A DNA stretch of 64,000 bases from Tahibacter harae (GTDB lineage: Bacteria; Pseudomonadota; Gammaproteobacteria; Xanthomonadales; Rhodanobacteraceae). Below, in pieces: positions 20,723-32,311 of the stretch. The DNA is taken from assembly GCF_024437735.1 (NCBI RefSeq), contig NZ_JANFQO010000003.1:248001-312000 (forward strand), in the 5' to 3' direction. The position numbers and the translations under genes were made by a program. Position 1 is the first letter of the stretch. Every line of letters starts with the position of its first letter. The notes under the pieces were generated by a model. That model worked only from the letters and a program-made list of their open reading frames with translations, had not been told where the DNA came from and searched no databases.

Positions 20723-21886
20723 TCAGTCCAGGATGATGTGCGGCAGGAAGCGCGAGGTATCGCGCGTGATCAGCGTGGTGTCCTCGCGTATGCCGATGCC
20801 GGCGGCGCGGTCGGCCACGACCCAGCTGCCGATCACCGCATAGTTGCCGTCGAACCGCGGCAGCGGATGCACGGCCTGGCGTATCCACGGCGCGTCGTCG
20901 TAAGGACCGGCGGCGACGTGCTGGCTGCCGTCGGGCAGGATCAGCGTGACATTGGCGCCCTCGCGCGAGTACAGCGGCTTGCGCACCCAGCCCGGCCCCA
21001 GCGCGCCGCTGGTCCCGGTCTCGAAATGCGCTTCCAGCAGGTTGGGATGGCCGGCGTGCTTCTGCCACAGCAGCGGCAATATGCCCTTGTTGCTGAGCAG
21101 GGTTTTCCACGGCGGCTCGATCAGGCGTATGCCCGAGCGCGGCAGGGCCGGGCCGAAGCGGTCGGCGAAGAGGAATTCCAGCGGATACAGCTTGAACAGC
21201 GCCGGGATCACGTAATCGTCCAGATCCGTGAAGCGGCTGTCGGTGGAAAGCCCGATGTCTTCGATCGCGATGGTGCGCGTGTCTATGCCGGCCTGCTCGG
21301 CGCAGTCGCGCAGGTAGGCGATGGTGCCCTGGTCCTCCTGCGACTCGCGCATGGCGGAGAAATACAGCGGCTTGGGCAGGTCCGGCGCGATGGTGGCGAA
21401 GGTTTCGACCAGCAGATCCTGGATCAGGTTGTACTGGTCGGCGTTCTGGGCGATGACGCCGCGCTGCTTCTGTTCCTCCAGCCACACCCATTGAAAAAAC
21501 GCGGCTTCGTACAACGATGTCGGCGTGTCGTAGTTGAGTTCAAACAGCTTGGCCGGCCCGTTGCCGTCGTAGGCCAGGTCCATGCGGCCGTACAGGTGCG
21601 GCTCGCCGCGGCGCCAGGATTCGGCGATCCAGTCGCGGTAGTCCACCGGCACGGCGAGGCGGTCCATCAGTTCCTCGCTGTTGACGATCTCCTCGACCAG
21701 GCCCATGGCCATCTGGTGCAGCTCGAAGGTGGGATCTTCCAGATCCTGTTCGATCTGCTGCAGGGTGAAGGCGTAGCAGGCGCTTTCGTCCCAGTACGGC
21801 TCGCCGTCGATGGTGTGGAAGCGGAAGCCCAGCCTGGCCGCGGTGTCGCGCCAGTCCGGGCGCTCCGGCGTGAGGATTCTGCGCAT
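20723..21886 (-). CDS. yjfC: Glutathionylspermidine synthase-like ATP-grasp ligase (YjfC/YgiC)
   Basis: 387 residues, the family length. The preATP-grasp and ATP-grasp regions are visible as YDGNGPAKLFELNYDTPTS, LYFSAMRESQEDQGTIAYL, HFETGTSGALGPGWVRKPLY and the end motif GIGIREDTTLITRDTSRF. It lacks the amidase domain of E. coli Gss, as do YgiC and YjfC, so it should form a peptide or amine amide bond on an unknown acceptor. It follows the YgiB-like gene by 3 bases. As the last gene of the seven-gene envelope operon, it is a candidate ligase acting on another member of the set. Confidence 0.88.
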   Translation of the reverse strand: MRRILTPERPDWRDTAARLGFRFHTIDGEPYWDESACYAFTLQQIEQDLEDPTFELHQMAMGLVEEIVNSEELMDRLAVPVDYRDWIAESWRRGEPHLYGRMDLAYDGNGPAKLFELNYDTPTSLYEAAFFQWVWLEEQKQRGVIAQNADQYNLIQDLLVETFATIAPDLPKPLYFSAMRESQEDQGTIAYLRDCAEQAGIDTRTIAIEDIGLSTDSRFTDLDDYVIPALFKLYPLEFLFADRFGPALPRSGIRLIEPPWKTLLSNKGILPLLWQKHAGHPNLLEAHFETGTSGALGPGWVRKPLYSREGANVTLILPDGSQHVAAGPYDDAPWIRQAVHPLPRFDGNYAVIGSWVVADRAAGIGIREDTTLITRDTSRFLPHIILD

Positions 21887-21889
21887 GCG

Positions 21890-22432
21890 TCAGCTGCCGG
21901 AAGAGCCGCCCCAGCCGCCGCGGGCGCTGGAGGAAGAACCGAAGCCTGAACGCGACATGGTCACGGCGCGCGTCGGCGCCTGCATCGCGCTGCGCGAGAC
22001 GGTGGCGTTGCCGGTGCTGCGCGCGACCGGCTGGCCGCCGGAGTTGATGTAGCCACCGCTGCCGAAGGTGGTATGCGAGTAGTACAGCGGCTGCGACTGG
22101 TAGTAGTTCGGCCGGCCGGCGTAATAGCCCAGCGCGTAGGCCGCCATCAGCGGTATGTACTGGATGCCGGCGCCCTGGTTGACCGCCTGGCACTTGGCCG
22201 CGCCGAAGTCGGTCTCGCAGTCGCTCTGCGAGGTGTAGCGCGGCGCGACGCGCTCGTGCTCGGACTTGGCGTGATCGAAGGCGGCTTGGCACTGGTCCTG
22301 GGTCAGGCGCGCGCCGGCGACGCATTCGGCCACGTCCTTGTACAGCACGGCCTCTTCCTGCGCCTCGCAGGCCGTCAGCAGGACCGGCGCGGCCCCCATC
22401 AGCAGCAGTCGTACGGTGGGAGATCGTTTCAT
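21890..22432 (-). CDS. DUF1190 envelope protein (YgiB/YjfM family)
   Basis: 180 residues. An N-terminal signal ends in LLTACEAQ, so lipoprotein processing at the Cys is likely. The DUF1190 core has conserved Cys in VAECVAGARLTQDQC and QSDCETDFGAAKC, then a Tyr-rich stretch (YALGYYAGRPNYYQSQPLYY) and a Gly/Ser-rich low-complexity tail. DUF1190 genes are regularly paired with glutathionylspermidine-synthase-like ligases, as here (gap 3 bases), which suggests the Tyr/Ser-rich tail or its partner is modified. Biochemical function is unknown. Confidence 0.83.
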   Translation of the reverse strand: MKRSPTVRLLLMGAAPVLLTACEAQEEAVLYKDVAECVAGARLTQDQCQAAFDHAKSEHERVAPRYTSQSDCETDFGAAKCQAVNQGAGIQYIPLMAAYALGYYAGRPNYYQSQPLYYSHTTFGSGGYINSGGQPVARSTGNATVSRSAMQAPTRAVTMSRSGFGSSSSARGGWGGSSGS

Positions 22433-22442
22433 GGCGCTTACC

Positions 22443-22853
22443 TCAGTAGCTCATGCTGGCGGCGTTGAGCAGTCCGACCGTGATCGACACGGCGGCGGCG
22501 AAGATGCCGGCGGCGCGCTCGTCGCGGGCAATGCGGCCGGGCAGGTCGGGAATCAGCGCGCGCACGGCGAAGAAGGCGAACAGCTGCACCACCAGCGCGA
22601 CGGCGCCCCACAGCACGCAGTCATACAGGCTGACCGCATGCGAGATGGCCGCATGCAGCGGCAGGGCGAAACCGATCAGCGCGCCGCCGAAGGCGATCGC
22701 CGCGGCCGGCTTGTTGTCCTTGATCAGGGCGAATTCGGCGTGCGGGGTCAGGCGCACATAGACCAGGCAGAACACCAGCACCAGGCCTATGCCTATGCCG
22801 AAGTAGGACAGAAAGGCCGGCACGCCGCCGAGGTAGTTTGCGATCGATTCCAT
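22443..22853 (-). CDS. yjfL: DUF350 membrane protein (YjfL family)
   Basis: 136 residues with four hydrophobic segments: about 12-34, 50-70, 78-100 and 112-132. The length and the duplicated two-helix plan match DUF350 inner-membrane proteins. It lies 10 bases before the DUF1190 gene and 16 bases after yjfK, within the same operon. A role in the envelope with the PspA-like protein is inferred from context; no catalytic residue is evident. Confidence 0.82.
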   Translation of the reverse strand: MESIANYLGGVPAFLSYFGIGIGLVLVFCLVYVRLTPHAEFALIKDNKPAAAIAFGGALIGFALPLHAAISHAVSLYDCVLWGAVALVVQLFAFFAVRALIPDLPGRIARDERAAGIFAAAVSITVGLLNAASMSY

Positions 22854-22869
22854 GGCTTTGCTCCTGTCT

Positions 22870-23520
22870 TCAGGTGATGGTGAGGTCGGCTTGGCTCACG
22901 TCCACGCCGACCGAGAACGTGATGCAGTATTCGTCGGGGCCGTAGTCCTCGGCGCTGACCAGCACGTATTCATAGCGGTCCAGCCCGGGCACCTGGCGCT
23001 GGTACAGCATGGCATAGTGCGTCAGGTCGTAGTCGGGCTCGCGGAAATCCTTGTTGTATACCTTTTCATCGAACACCACCGGCGGCGCCCAGCCCGGCGT
23101 GCCCATGTCGCCCCAGACGCGGTCGTACTGCTGCCCGCCCAGTTCCAGCTGCGGCGCGCCGATCAGCGAACCGCGCTTGACCCAGTCGTTGAAGGCGGCC
23201 TGGTTGGGCGGATTGCGCGTCTCGTGGAACACGAACAGCTTGACGTCGTCGACCTGTCCGGCGGTGGTGCTGACCTGGACGAAGGCGTCGTCGGTCAGGT
23301 AGTAGCGGTGCAGGCGCGAACCGCCGCCCAGCTCGACCTCGCCCCAGGCTTCGATCAGCTGGTTGCCTTCCGGCGCGACGAACACGAGGCGGTCGCCGGC
23401 GACGCGGAACGGCAGGCTCTCCACGCCGACCGCGCCCTTCAGGCGCAGGCCCAGCGGCCCCGCCGGCGCGAGTTCCGGTTGCTCTGGTTTGGATCCGAAC
23501 AGCTTTCCCAGCCAGCTCAT
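22870..23520 (-). CDS. yjfK: DUF2491 protein (YjfK family)
   Basis: 216 residues from the ATG at 23520, which overlaps the channel gene's stop (ATGA). It is soluble and mainly acidic, with conserved stretches such as SRLHRYYLTDDAFVQV and RYEYVLVSAEDYGPDEY that fit DUF2491. It has no signal peptide or membrane helix, so it is probably cytosolic and peripheral to the membrane complex. The family has no assigned activity. Confidence 0.82.
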   Translation of the reverse strand: MSWLGKLFGSKPEQPELAPAGPLGLRLKGAVGVESLPFRVAGDRLVFVAPEGNQLIEAWGEVELGGGSRLHRYYLTDDAFVQVSTTAGQVDDVKLFVFHETRNPPNQAAFNDWVKRGSLIGAPQLELGGQQYDRVWGDMGTPGWAPPVVFDEKVYNKDFREPDYDLTHYAMLYQRQVPGLDRYEYVLVSAEDYGPDEYCITFSVGVDVSQADLTIT

Positions 23521-24569
23521 GATGTACAGACTCCCCACTTCACGCGCGCCGGATCGACGCGCTGGTCGGCAATGTAATAGAGCGTCGCGTTGGCGGCGAC
23601 GCGGTCAGTGTCGGGCGGGTTGAGGCGCGGCTCCGCGCCGATCCCGGCGGTATAGCCGAGCAGAGTCACGCCCAGCTCGTGCTTGAAGAGGTTGAACAGC
23701 TTGCCGTAGTTGAGGCCGGCGCATTCCGACGGCACGCGCAGGCTGAACTGGGTCGCGCCGCCGGCGACCGACAGCAGTTCCGCCGCGACCGCCGCGCTGC
23801 CGGCGTCCTGGGCCGCGCGCACCATCACTTCCACATGCAGCGGCAGCACGCATTCCACCTGGGGATAGTGCGCCTTGAGCACGGCGCAGGTGTCGCTGCG
23901 GTCGAAGGTGACGACGACATGGCCGCGCGGCTTGTTGGCCAGCACGGCGAAGGCGGCGGCGAGGGTCTGCTCGTCGCTGGCGGCATTGACGATGACGCGG
24001 GCCGCGGCGGTGACGGAGGCACGCGCATACGCGCTGGGATCGGCCAGGGATTCCAGCCGCACGAAGCGGATCTCCTCCGGCCGCGGGTTTTCCATTTCCT
24101 CGGTGGCGACCAGGACTATGCCTTCGTCGTCGGTGCAGCTGTCCTGGCGCAGCAGGTCTATGGTGCGCAAGGTGTCGCGGCCCATCCAGCCCACCACGAC
24201 GGTGTGGCCGCCCATGGCGGTGTAGCTGTGCTTGCCCATGGCCCTACGCCTCCAGGTGTCGATCAGTCCGGTCGTGGCCTTGCCTATGAACATGGCGAAC
24301 AGGGTGACGCCGCCGGGCAGCAGCCAGAGTATGGCGACCCAGCGCCCCTGGTCGCTCTGCGGCGAAAGATCGCCGTAGCCGATCGTGGTCGCGGTGACGA
24401 TGTAGTAGTAGAACCAGGCGGTGGGCTCGACCAGCTTTTCCTCGCCGGCCAGCTGCATCAGTTCCCAGCTGACCAGGCTGTGCAGCAGCACCACGCCCAG
24501 CAGCACGCCCCAGCTCATCAAGGCCAGATGGCGGTGGAACGCGCGCATCAGCCGAATCCATACCGGCAT
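23517..24569 (-). CDS. Two-helix potassium channel with RCK-like C-terminal domain
   Basis: 350 residues from the ATG at 24569 (GGAGGG 5 bases upstream). Two membrane helices (about 15-38 and 76-100) flank a pore loop with the K+ selectivity filter TTIGYGD at residues 61-67. The cytosolic part starts with a Rossmann-like strand, HTVVVGWMGRDTLRTIDLL, and continues with RVIVNAASDEQTLAAAF and HVVVTFDR, as in RCK/TrkA-N gating domains; a second regulatory lobe ends the protein. It sits between the PspA-like yjfJ and yjfK; this channel has no counterpart in the E. coli yjfIJKLMC order. Confidence 0.87.
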   Translation of the reverse strand: MPVWIRLMRAFHRHLALMSWGVLLGVVLLHSLVSWELMQLAGEEKLVEPTAWFYYYIVTATTIGYGDLSPQSDQGRWVAILWLLPGGVTLFAMFIGKATTGLIDTWRRRAMGKHSYTAMGGHTVVVGWMGRDTLRTIDLLRQDSCTDDEGIVLVATEEMENPRPEEIRFVRLESLADPSAYARASVTAAARVIVNAASDEQTLAAAFAVLANKPRGHVVVTFDRSDTCAVLKAHYPQVECVLPLHVEVMVRAAQDAGSAAVAAELLSVAGGATQFSLRVPSECAGLNYGKLFNLFKHELGVTLLGYTAGIGAEPRLNPPDTDRVAANATLYYIADQRVDPARVKWGVCTS

Positions 24570-24671
24570 AAGCCCTCCCCGACCGCCCCCTTTCCCCGTG
24601 GCGGATTCTACTCGCTGCATTGCAACCGGCCGCCCTGCACACCCGCCGGCCGCAGCCGGCGGGCGCAGGGT

Positions 24672-25427
24672 TCAGCTGGTCTTCTGGCCCGCGGCGACGT
24701 GGTCCAGCTGCGGCACACTGTCATGGCCCAGCGCTTTGGGCGCCGGCGTCTCGAAGCGGGCCAGGATGGACTCGGCCGAGGATTCGCCCGGCACGATGCC
24801 GGCCTGGGCCAGGCGGCGCTGCAGGTCGGCGTCCTCGCCGGTGTGCGCGGCCATTTCCTCGGCCACGGACAGCTGCGCGGCGCGTTCGGTCTGGCGCTGC
24901 TTGATGCGCTCCAGCGAATCCAGCGCGGTGCCGAGCTTGGCACCGGTGCCGGCATGCTGGGCAGCCAGGGCGGCCTGGGCACGCTGCACGCTTTCGGTCG
25001 CCTTGACCGTGTCGATCTGCTGCTTGAGGCGCTGGATCACCGTTTCGGCCTGGCGCGAGGACGCCTGCAGCTTGGAGATGCTGTTGTCGTACTCGCCGAT
25101 GATCTTGGCTTCGGTGGCGATGTCGGCTTCGACCGTGGCGAGCTTGGCCGCCACTTCCTGGGCCAGGCCGCGGTTGTCGCGCGCCAGGGCTTCGCGGATG
25201 TAGTTGCTGTATTCGACCTGCTTGGCTTTCTTGTCGTTGAGCTTGTCGTTGGCGATCTTGCGCTGCGCCATGATCTTGGCGAGGTCGTCGCGGGCGCGCA
25301 GCAGTGCGTTCTGCGCATCGCGCACTTCCTGGTCCAGGATGCGCATGGCGTTGGCGTCGACGACGGCGGTGCCGGCCTCGTGGGCGGCGCCGCGGAACAG
25401 GGTGATGATCTTGGTCCAGATGGCCAT
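24672..25427 (-). CDS. yjfJ: PspA/IM30 family protein (YjfJ)
   Basis: 251 residues from the ATG at 25427; an upstream extension of the frame runs antisense-like through yjfI and is not credible. The protein is almost wholly helical coiled coil (about residues 25-200, rich in A/K/E/Q with DAQNALLRARDDLAKIMAQ), the PspA/Vipp1 plan. Family members assemble on stressed inner membranes as ESCRT-III-like rods. It starts 5 bases after the DUF2170 gene, and a 102-base gap separates it from the channel gene. Confidence 0.86.
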   Translation of the reverse strand: MAIWTKIITLFRGAAHEAGTAVVDANAMRILDQEVRDAQNALLRARDDLAKIMAQRKIANDKLNDKKAKQVEYSNYIREALARDNRGLAQEVAAKLATVEADIATEAKIIGEYDNSISKLQASSRQAETVIQRLKQQIDTVKATESVQRAQAALAAQHAGTGAKLGTALDSLERIKQRQTERAAQLSVAEEMAAHTGEDADLQRRLAQAGIVPGESSAESILARFETPAPKALGHDSVPQLDHVAAGQKTS

Positions 25428-25432
25428 GGGGC

Positions 25433-25858
25433 TCACTTCAGGTGGTCGGCGAAGGCCTCGGCGGCCTGCAGGGTGTTGTCGGCCAGCACGTGGATTTCCT
25501 CGACCACGGCGGGCAGCGGCGAGCGGCTGGAGAGTTCGCCGAAGACGATGTACAGATCCTCGCCGCCGACACTCTGCAGGCCGAGGTTGGACAACGGATT
25601 GAGCGGATTCAGGCGCAGACAGGCTTCGTTGAAGGCGTTGCGGTCCTTGACCTGGCTGGCCAGGCACAGCGGCGAGGAAACGAAGATCTGCTCGCCGGAC
25701 ACGGCCAGCTGCAGGGCGAGGTCGCCGTGCTCGTGCATGGTGATGCTGACGGTGGGATCGACGCCGCCGACGAGATTGAGTTCCACACCTTCGAGGTCGG
25801 CGCTGGCATCGGAGCGCAAGGCCTCGTAGAGGGATTCGGTGGTCCAGGGGGTGTTCAC
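25433..25858 (-). CDS. yjfI: DUF2170 protein (YjfI family)
   Basis: 141 residues starting with GTG at 25858, with GGAGG about 11 bases upstream. It is soluble and acidic; segments such as LEGVELNLVGGVDPTVSITM and LSNLGLQSVGGEDLYIVFGE match the YjfI family. It leads the operon and may be a PspA partner, in the way PspA-like proteins are commonly paired with small soluble partners, but this is inferred. The 250 bases upstream to the OmpA terminator should hold the operon promoter; no convincing hexamers were found. Confidence 0.8.
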   Translation of the reverse strand: MNTPWTTESLYEALRSDASADLEGVELNLVGGVDPTVSITMHEHGDLALQLAVSGEQIFVSSPLCLASQVKDRNAFNEACLRLNPLNPLSNLGLQSVGGEDLYIVFGELSSRSPLPAVVEEIHVLADNTLQAAEAFADHLK

Positions 25859-26054
25859 GACGTTTCAAGCCTCCTGCGCTGTATCGTGATGAAGGACGCT
25901 GCCAAGGCAACGTGCGGGAGCGGCAGGAGCGAACAGCCGCCCCCGCTTGCGCCGGGCGCGGACGGTAATCTGAGGCCTGTAAACAGACCGTGCAAGTACC
26001 GCCGGTAGTGCCGGCGGCCGAGGCGCTTGCGACGTCATGCCGCAGGCGCCGCGC

Positions 26055-26084
26055 AAAAAGAAAGCCCGGCTTGCGCCGGGCTTT
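26055..26084 (-). terminator. Rho-independent terminator of the OmpA-like gene
   Basis: A perfect 10-bp stem AAAGCCCGGC/GCCGGGCTTT has a 4-base loop; read on the minus strand it runs into CTTTTTG. It lies 26 bases after the stop at 26111. Confidence 0.85.
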
Positions 26085-26110
26085 CGGTTACCGCTTCAAC
26101 GACTGCGCGA

Positions 26111-27250
26111 TTACTTCTGCGCTTCCAGCTCGGTGCGGCGGTTGCGCGCACGGCCTTCCTTGGTGTCGTTGGTGTCGATCGGACGCGATTCGCCGTAGCC
26201 GGTCGGGCCGGACAGGCGGCTGGAATCGATACCGTGCGAGGTCAGGTAGTCGTACACGATGCGCGCGCGGCGCTCGGACAGACCCTGGTTGTACTCGTCG
26301 GTACCGACCGAGTCGGTGTGGCCGATGACTTCCACGCGGACGGCCGGGTTGCGCTGCAGGGTGTCGACGGCCTGGTCCAGGATCGCGATCGAGTCGGCGG
26401 TCGGTTCCTGCAGGGTCGGGTTGATGTTGGTCTCACCCTTCTTCGGACGGTCGAACTTGAAGTTCACGCCGCGCAGGTCGATGGTGACCGAGATCGGGCA
26501 GCCATCCGGGCCGACCTGGGTGCCGGCCGGGGTCGAGGCGCAGCGGTCGTCGCAGTTGTTGACGCCGTCGCCGTCGTCGTCCAGGTCACGGCAGGAGGTT
26601 TCTGCCTTGGCCGGCGGCGGGGTGACGGTCTTCTCGACGGTCGCCGGAGCGGCTTCGCCGCCGAAGCTGACCAGCAGGCCGACGCTGGCGATCGCGTCGA
26701 AGTAGCCGGTGTCGTCGGAAGCGCTGTAGTAGGCGCGCGAGTTGTTGTCGCGGTCATAGCGGGCAGCGAGTTCGCCGCGGAAGGCGAGACGGTCGCTGAA
26801 GCTGTGCTGCACGCCGCCGCCGACGGTGACCATCGGATCCCAGCCGTGCTTCTTGAACGGGCCGATTTCGCTGCCGGAGATGGCGGCGTGACGCAGGAAG
26901 CCGAAGCCGCCCATCAGGTACGGACGCCAGGAAGCGGCGCTGTCGCCGAAGAAGTAGCGGCCGGCGATGCCGACGCCGACGTTTTCGAACTCATGACCGT
27001 CGCGGATCGAATCGCTTTCGAAATCAGCATTGTTGTGGGTGATTTCGAAGTCGACGGCGAGGTTCGGGGAAGCCCAGTAGCCGATGCCCAGTCCGGTGAA
27101 CAGGGAGGTGTCGGTTTCGCGGTCGCTGTCGGGGATGACAGCGCCGACGCGCGGGACGATGTACCAGTTGCTGTAGTCCTGCGCCTGGGCGGCAGTACCG
27201 AAGCCGGTCAGTGCCAGGGCAATCAGGGCAAACAAGCCATTACGTTTCAT
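26111..27250 (-). CDS. OmpA/OprF-type outer membrane protein
   Basis: 379 residues from the ATG at 27250 (GGAG 7 bases upstream), with a signal peptide ending AAQAQ. Residues about 24-215 form an eight-stranded beta-barrel. A Pro linker and calcium-binding type thrombospondin-3 repeats (LDDDGDGVNNCDDRC) follow. The C-terminal OmpA domain (about 265-379, VIGHTDSVGTDEYNQGLSE, then GYGESRPI) binds peptidoglycan. It is a structural porin that ties the outer membrane to the cell wall. The 215 bases upstream (27251-27465) are AT-rich by local standards and should hold its promoter. Confidence 0.93.
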   Translation of the reverse strand: MKRNGLFALIALALTGFGTAAQAQDYSNWYIVPRVGAVIPDSDRETDTSLFTGLGIGYWASPNLAVDFEITHNNADFESDSIRDGHEFENVGVGIAGRYFFGDSAASWRPYLMGGFGFLRHAAISGSEIGPFKKHGWDPMVTVGGGVQHSFSDRLAFRGELAARYDRDNNSRAYYSASDDTGYFDAIASVGLLVSFGGEAAPATVEKTVTPPPAKAETSCRDLDDDGDGVNNCDDRCASTPAGTQVGPDGCPISVTIDLRGVNFKFDRPKKGETNINPTLQEPTADSIAILDQAVDTLQRNPAVRVEVIGHTDSVGTDEYNQGLSERRARIVYDYLTSHGIDSSRLSGPTGYGESRPIDTNDTKEGRARNRRTELEAQK

Positions 27251-27465
27251 TCGGAGTCTCCTCATTGGTGTTATCGCGCGCGTCCACTCCACCCCGTACG
27301 GACGCAAAGCTCGTTCACTTTAACAAGTAAAAGTGTTGATGGCGTGGCTTAACATTTGGCCCATTCCATAGGGCGGGCGGCAGTCTAGCAAAATCAATCA
27401 CCTGTAACCACCGCCCGCCTCACTCGTTCACGATCTGCTCAGTACGCTCTTAACAATTCAAGCAG

Positions 27466-28914
27466 TTATTGCGCAAACAGCGCCATGAATTCGTGAACGG
27501 GCGTGGCCTCGAAGCGCGCGGTGTCGCGGCACAGCTCCAGGATGGCCTTGCTGCGGCGCAGCGAGAGATGGCCGCCGATGGCATCCTCGAACTTCTGCAG
27601 CAGCACGGGAATGCCCTCGGCGCGGCGCTTGCGGTGGCCGATGGGATAGTCGATGGAAACCTTGTCCGTGGAGCTGCCGTCCTTGAAGAACACCTGCACG
27701 GAGTTGCCGATGTAGCGCTTGTCCGGATCGAAGTAGTCGCGGGTGAAGTCCGGGTTTTCCTTGACCACCATCTTGTCGCGCAGGGCGTCGATGCGCGGAT
27801 CGGCGGCGACGTTGTCGTTGTAGTCGTCGGCGGTCAGGCGGCCGAAGATCAGCGGCACGGCGACCATGTACTGCAGGCAGTGGTCGCGGTCGGCGTAATT
27901 GGCCAGCGGGCCGGTCTTGTCGATGATGCGCACGCCGGCTTCCTGGGTTTCCAGCTCGATGCGCTCGATCTGGTCGAGCTTGCCGGCGACGGCGGAATGC
28001 AGCTTGAGCGCGGCTTCCACCGCGGTCTGGGCGTGGAATTCGGCCGGGAAGCTGATCTTGAACAGCACGTTTTCCATCACGTACGAGCCGAACGGACGCT
28101 CGAACTCGAACTGCTTGCCCTTGAAGGCGACGTCGTAGAAGCCCCAGGTCTTGGCCGTCAGCGCCGAGGGATAGCCAACGCAGCCCTTGACCGCGTTCAG
28201 CGCGTGGGTCACGGCGCGGCGGCAGGCGTCGCCGGCGGCCCAGCTCTTGCGCGGGCCGGTGTTGGGCGCGTGGCGGTAGGTGCGCAGCACGCCGTTGTCG
28301 ATCCAGCTGTGGCTGACGGCGTTGACGATGTCTTCCTTGCTGCCGCCGAGCATGTGGGTGGCGACGGCGGTGGAGGCCAGGCGCACCAGGATCACGTGAT
28401 CCAGGCCGACGCGGTTGAACGAGTTCTTCAGCGCGTAGCAGCCCTGGATCTCGTGCGCCTTGATCGCGGCGGTGAGCACGTCGCGGATGGTCAGCGGCGC
28501 CTTGCCTTCGGCCACGTTCTTGCGGCTGAGCCAGTCGGCCACGCCGAGGATGGCGCCGAGGTTGTCCGAGGGGTGGCCCCATTCGGCGGCCAGCCAGGTG
28601 TCGTTGAAGTCCAGCCAGCGCACCTGCACGCCGATGTTGTAGGCGGCCTGGACCGGATCCAGCTCATGGCTGGTGCCCGGCACACGGGTGCCGCCGGTCA
28701 TGTTCGCGCCCGGCACGACCGGACCCAGGTGCTTGACGCACTCGGGAAACTTCATCGCCAGCATGGCGCAGCCGAGCGAATCCATAAGCATGTAACGGGC
28801 GGTGTCGTAGGCTTCCTTGGAGTCGACGGAGTAGTCGGCCACGTAATTGGCGATGTCGACCATGGGCTGGTCGGGATCGGGTCGCTTGGCCGAGCGGATA
28901 TCGAAGTGCGCCAT
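27466..28914 (-). CDS. prpD: 2-methylcitrate dehydratase PrpD
   Basis: 482 residues from the ATG at 28914; the frame stays open to 28953 but the family starts close to this point. The MmgE/PrpD fold is marked by GVQVRWLDFNDTWLAAEWGHPSDN and LKNSFNRVGLDHV. It dehydrates 2-methylcitrate to 2-methyl-cis-aconitate in propionate catabolism. prpC and prpB lie 9-12 kb away on the same strand with unrelated genes between, so the usual compact prp operon is broken up here. No acnD, prpF or prpR was seen. Confidence 0.93.
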   Translation of the reverse strand: MAHFDIRSAKRPDPDQPMVDIANYVADYSVDSKEAYDTARYMLMDSLGCAMLAMKFPECVKHLGPVVPGANMTGGTRVPGTSHELDPVQAAYNIGVQVRWLDFNDTWLAAEWGHPSDNLGAILGVADWLSRKNVAEGKAPLTIRDVLTAAIKAHEIQGCYALKNSFNRVGLDHVILVRLASTAVATHMLGGSKEDIVNAVSHSWIDNGVLRTYRHAPNTGPRKSWAAGDACRRAVTHALNAVKGCVGYPSALTAKTWGFYDVAFKGKQFEFERPFGSYVMENVLFKISFPAEFHAQTAVEAALKLHSAVAGKLDQIERIELETQEAGVRIIDKTGPLANYADRDHCLQYMVAVPLIFGRLTADDYNDNVAADPRIDALRDKMVVKENPDFTRDYFDPDKRYIGNSVQVFFKDGSSTDKVSIDYPIGHRKRRAEGIPVLLQKFEDAIGGHLSLRRSKAILELCRDTARFEATPVHEFMALFAQ

Positions 28915-29012
28915 GGCTGTTCCTTGGAAGCGGGCGGGAGAAAGGGCGCGCATTCTGCCAGATCCGGCGCCGGAACCCGAGCCCGGCAGCAGATCCCCGC
29001 GCCCGGTTCAAG

Positions 29013-29030
29013 TGTCAAATAACATGTCAA
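29013..29030 (-). promoter_or_regulatory. Direct repeat TTGACA-N6-TTGACA upstream of prpD
   Basis: Two identical hexamers, spaced 12 bases start to start, lie about 100 bases before prpD on the minus strand. They could be a -35 box plus an activator site or a pair of regulator half-sites. No good -10 hexamer follows at the proper distance, so only a candidate is proposed. Confidence 0.3.
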
Positions 29031-29046
29031 GCCGGGGTTTTGCCGC

Positions 29047-29076
29047 TTGACCTGGGCCGGCCCAGCCGCTACTTAT
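29047..29076 (+). promoter_or_regulatory. Candidate promoter of the riboswitch-terC transcript
   Basis: TTGACC, then 18 bases, then ACTTAT; the -35 matches 5 of 6 positions but the -10 is weak. A transcript from here would start just ahead of the riboswitch aptamer at about 29086. Confidence 0.4.
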
Positions 29077-29085
29077 TCGCGGATC

Positions 29086-32172
<3,087 letters not shown>

Positions 32173-32302
32173 GGAGCGGGATTCGAGAATCGGGATTCGG
32201 GATTCGCAAAAGCGGGTCGAAGCTGCGGCGGGAATCGCGAATCTCCGGACGTCGAATCCCGAATCCCGTCCCCCTACTCCCGGCTCCGAATCTCGCATCC
32301 CG
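32173..32302. repeat. Dispersed GGGATTCGGG-type intergenic repeat, inverted
   Basis: The stretch starts with several GGGATTCG copies and ends with reverse-complement copies such as CGAATCCCGAATCCC, giving an imperfect inverted repeat of about 120 bases. The same 7-base core forms the array at 41190-41371 and recurs at 53454-53612 and 59770-59812. It probably folds in the 3' end of the fadH mRNA. Confidence 0.7.
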
Positions 32303-32311
32303 GCACCAACC

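Noticed and set aside
28915-29085. A tRNA or small RNA gene upstream of the riboswitch
   Set aside because: No cloverleaf elements were found; the sequence is better explained as divergent promoters.
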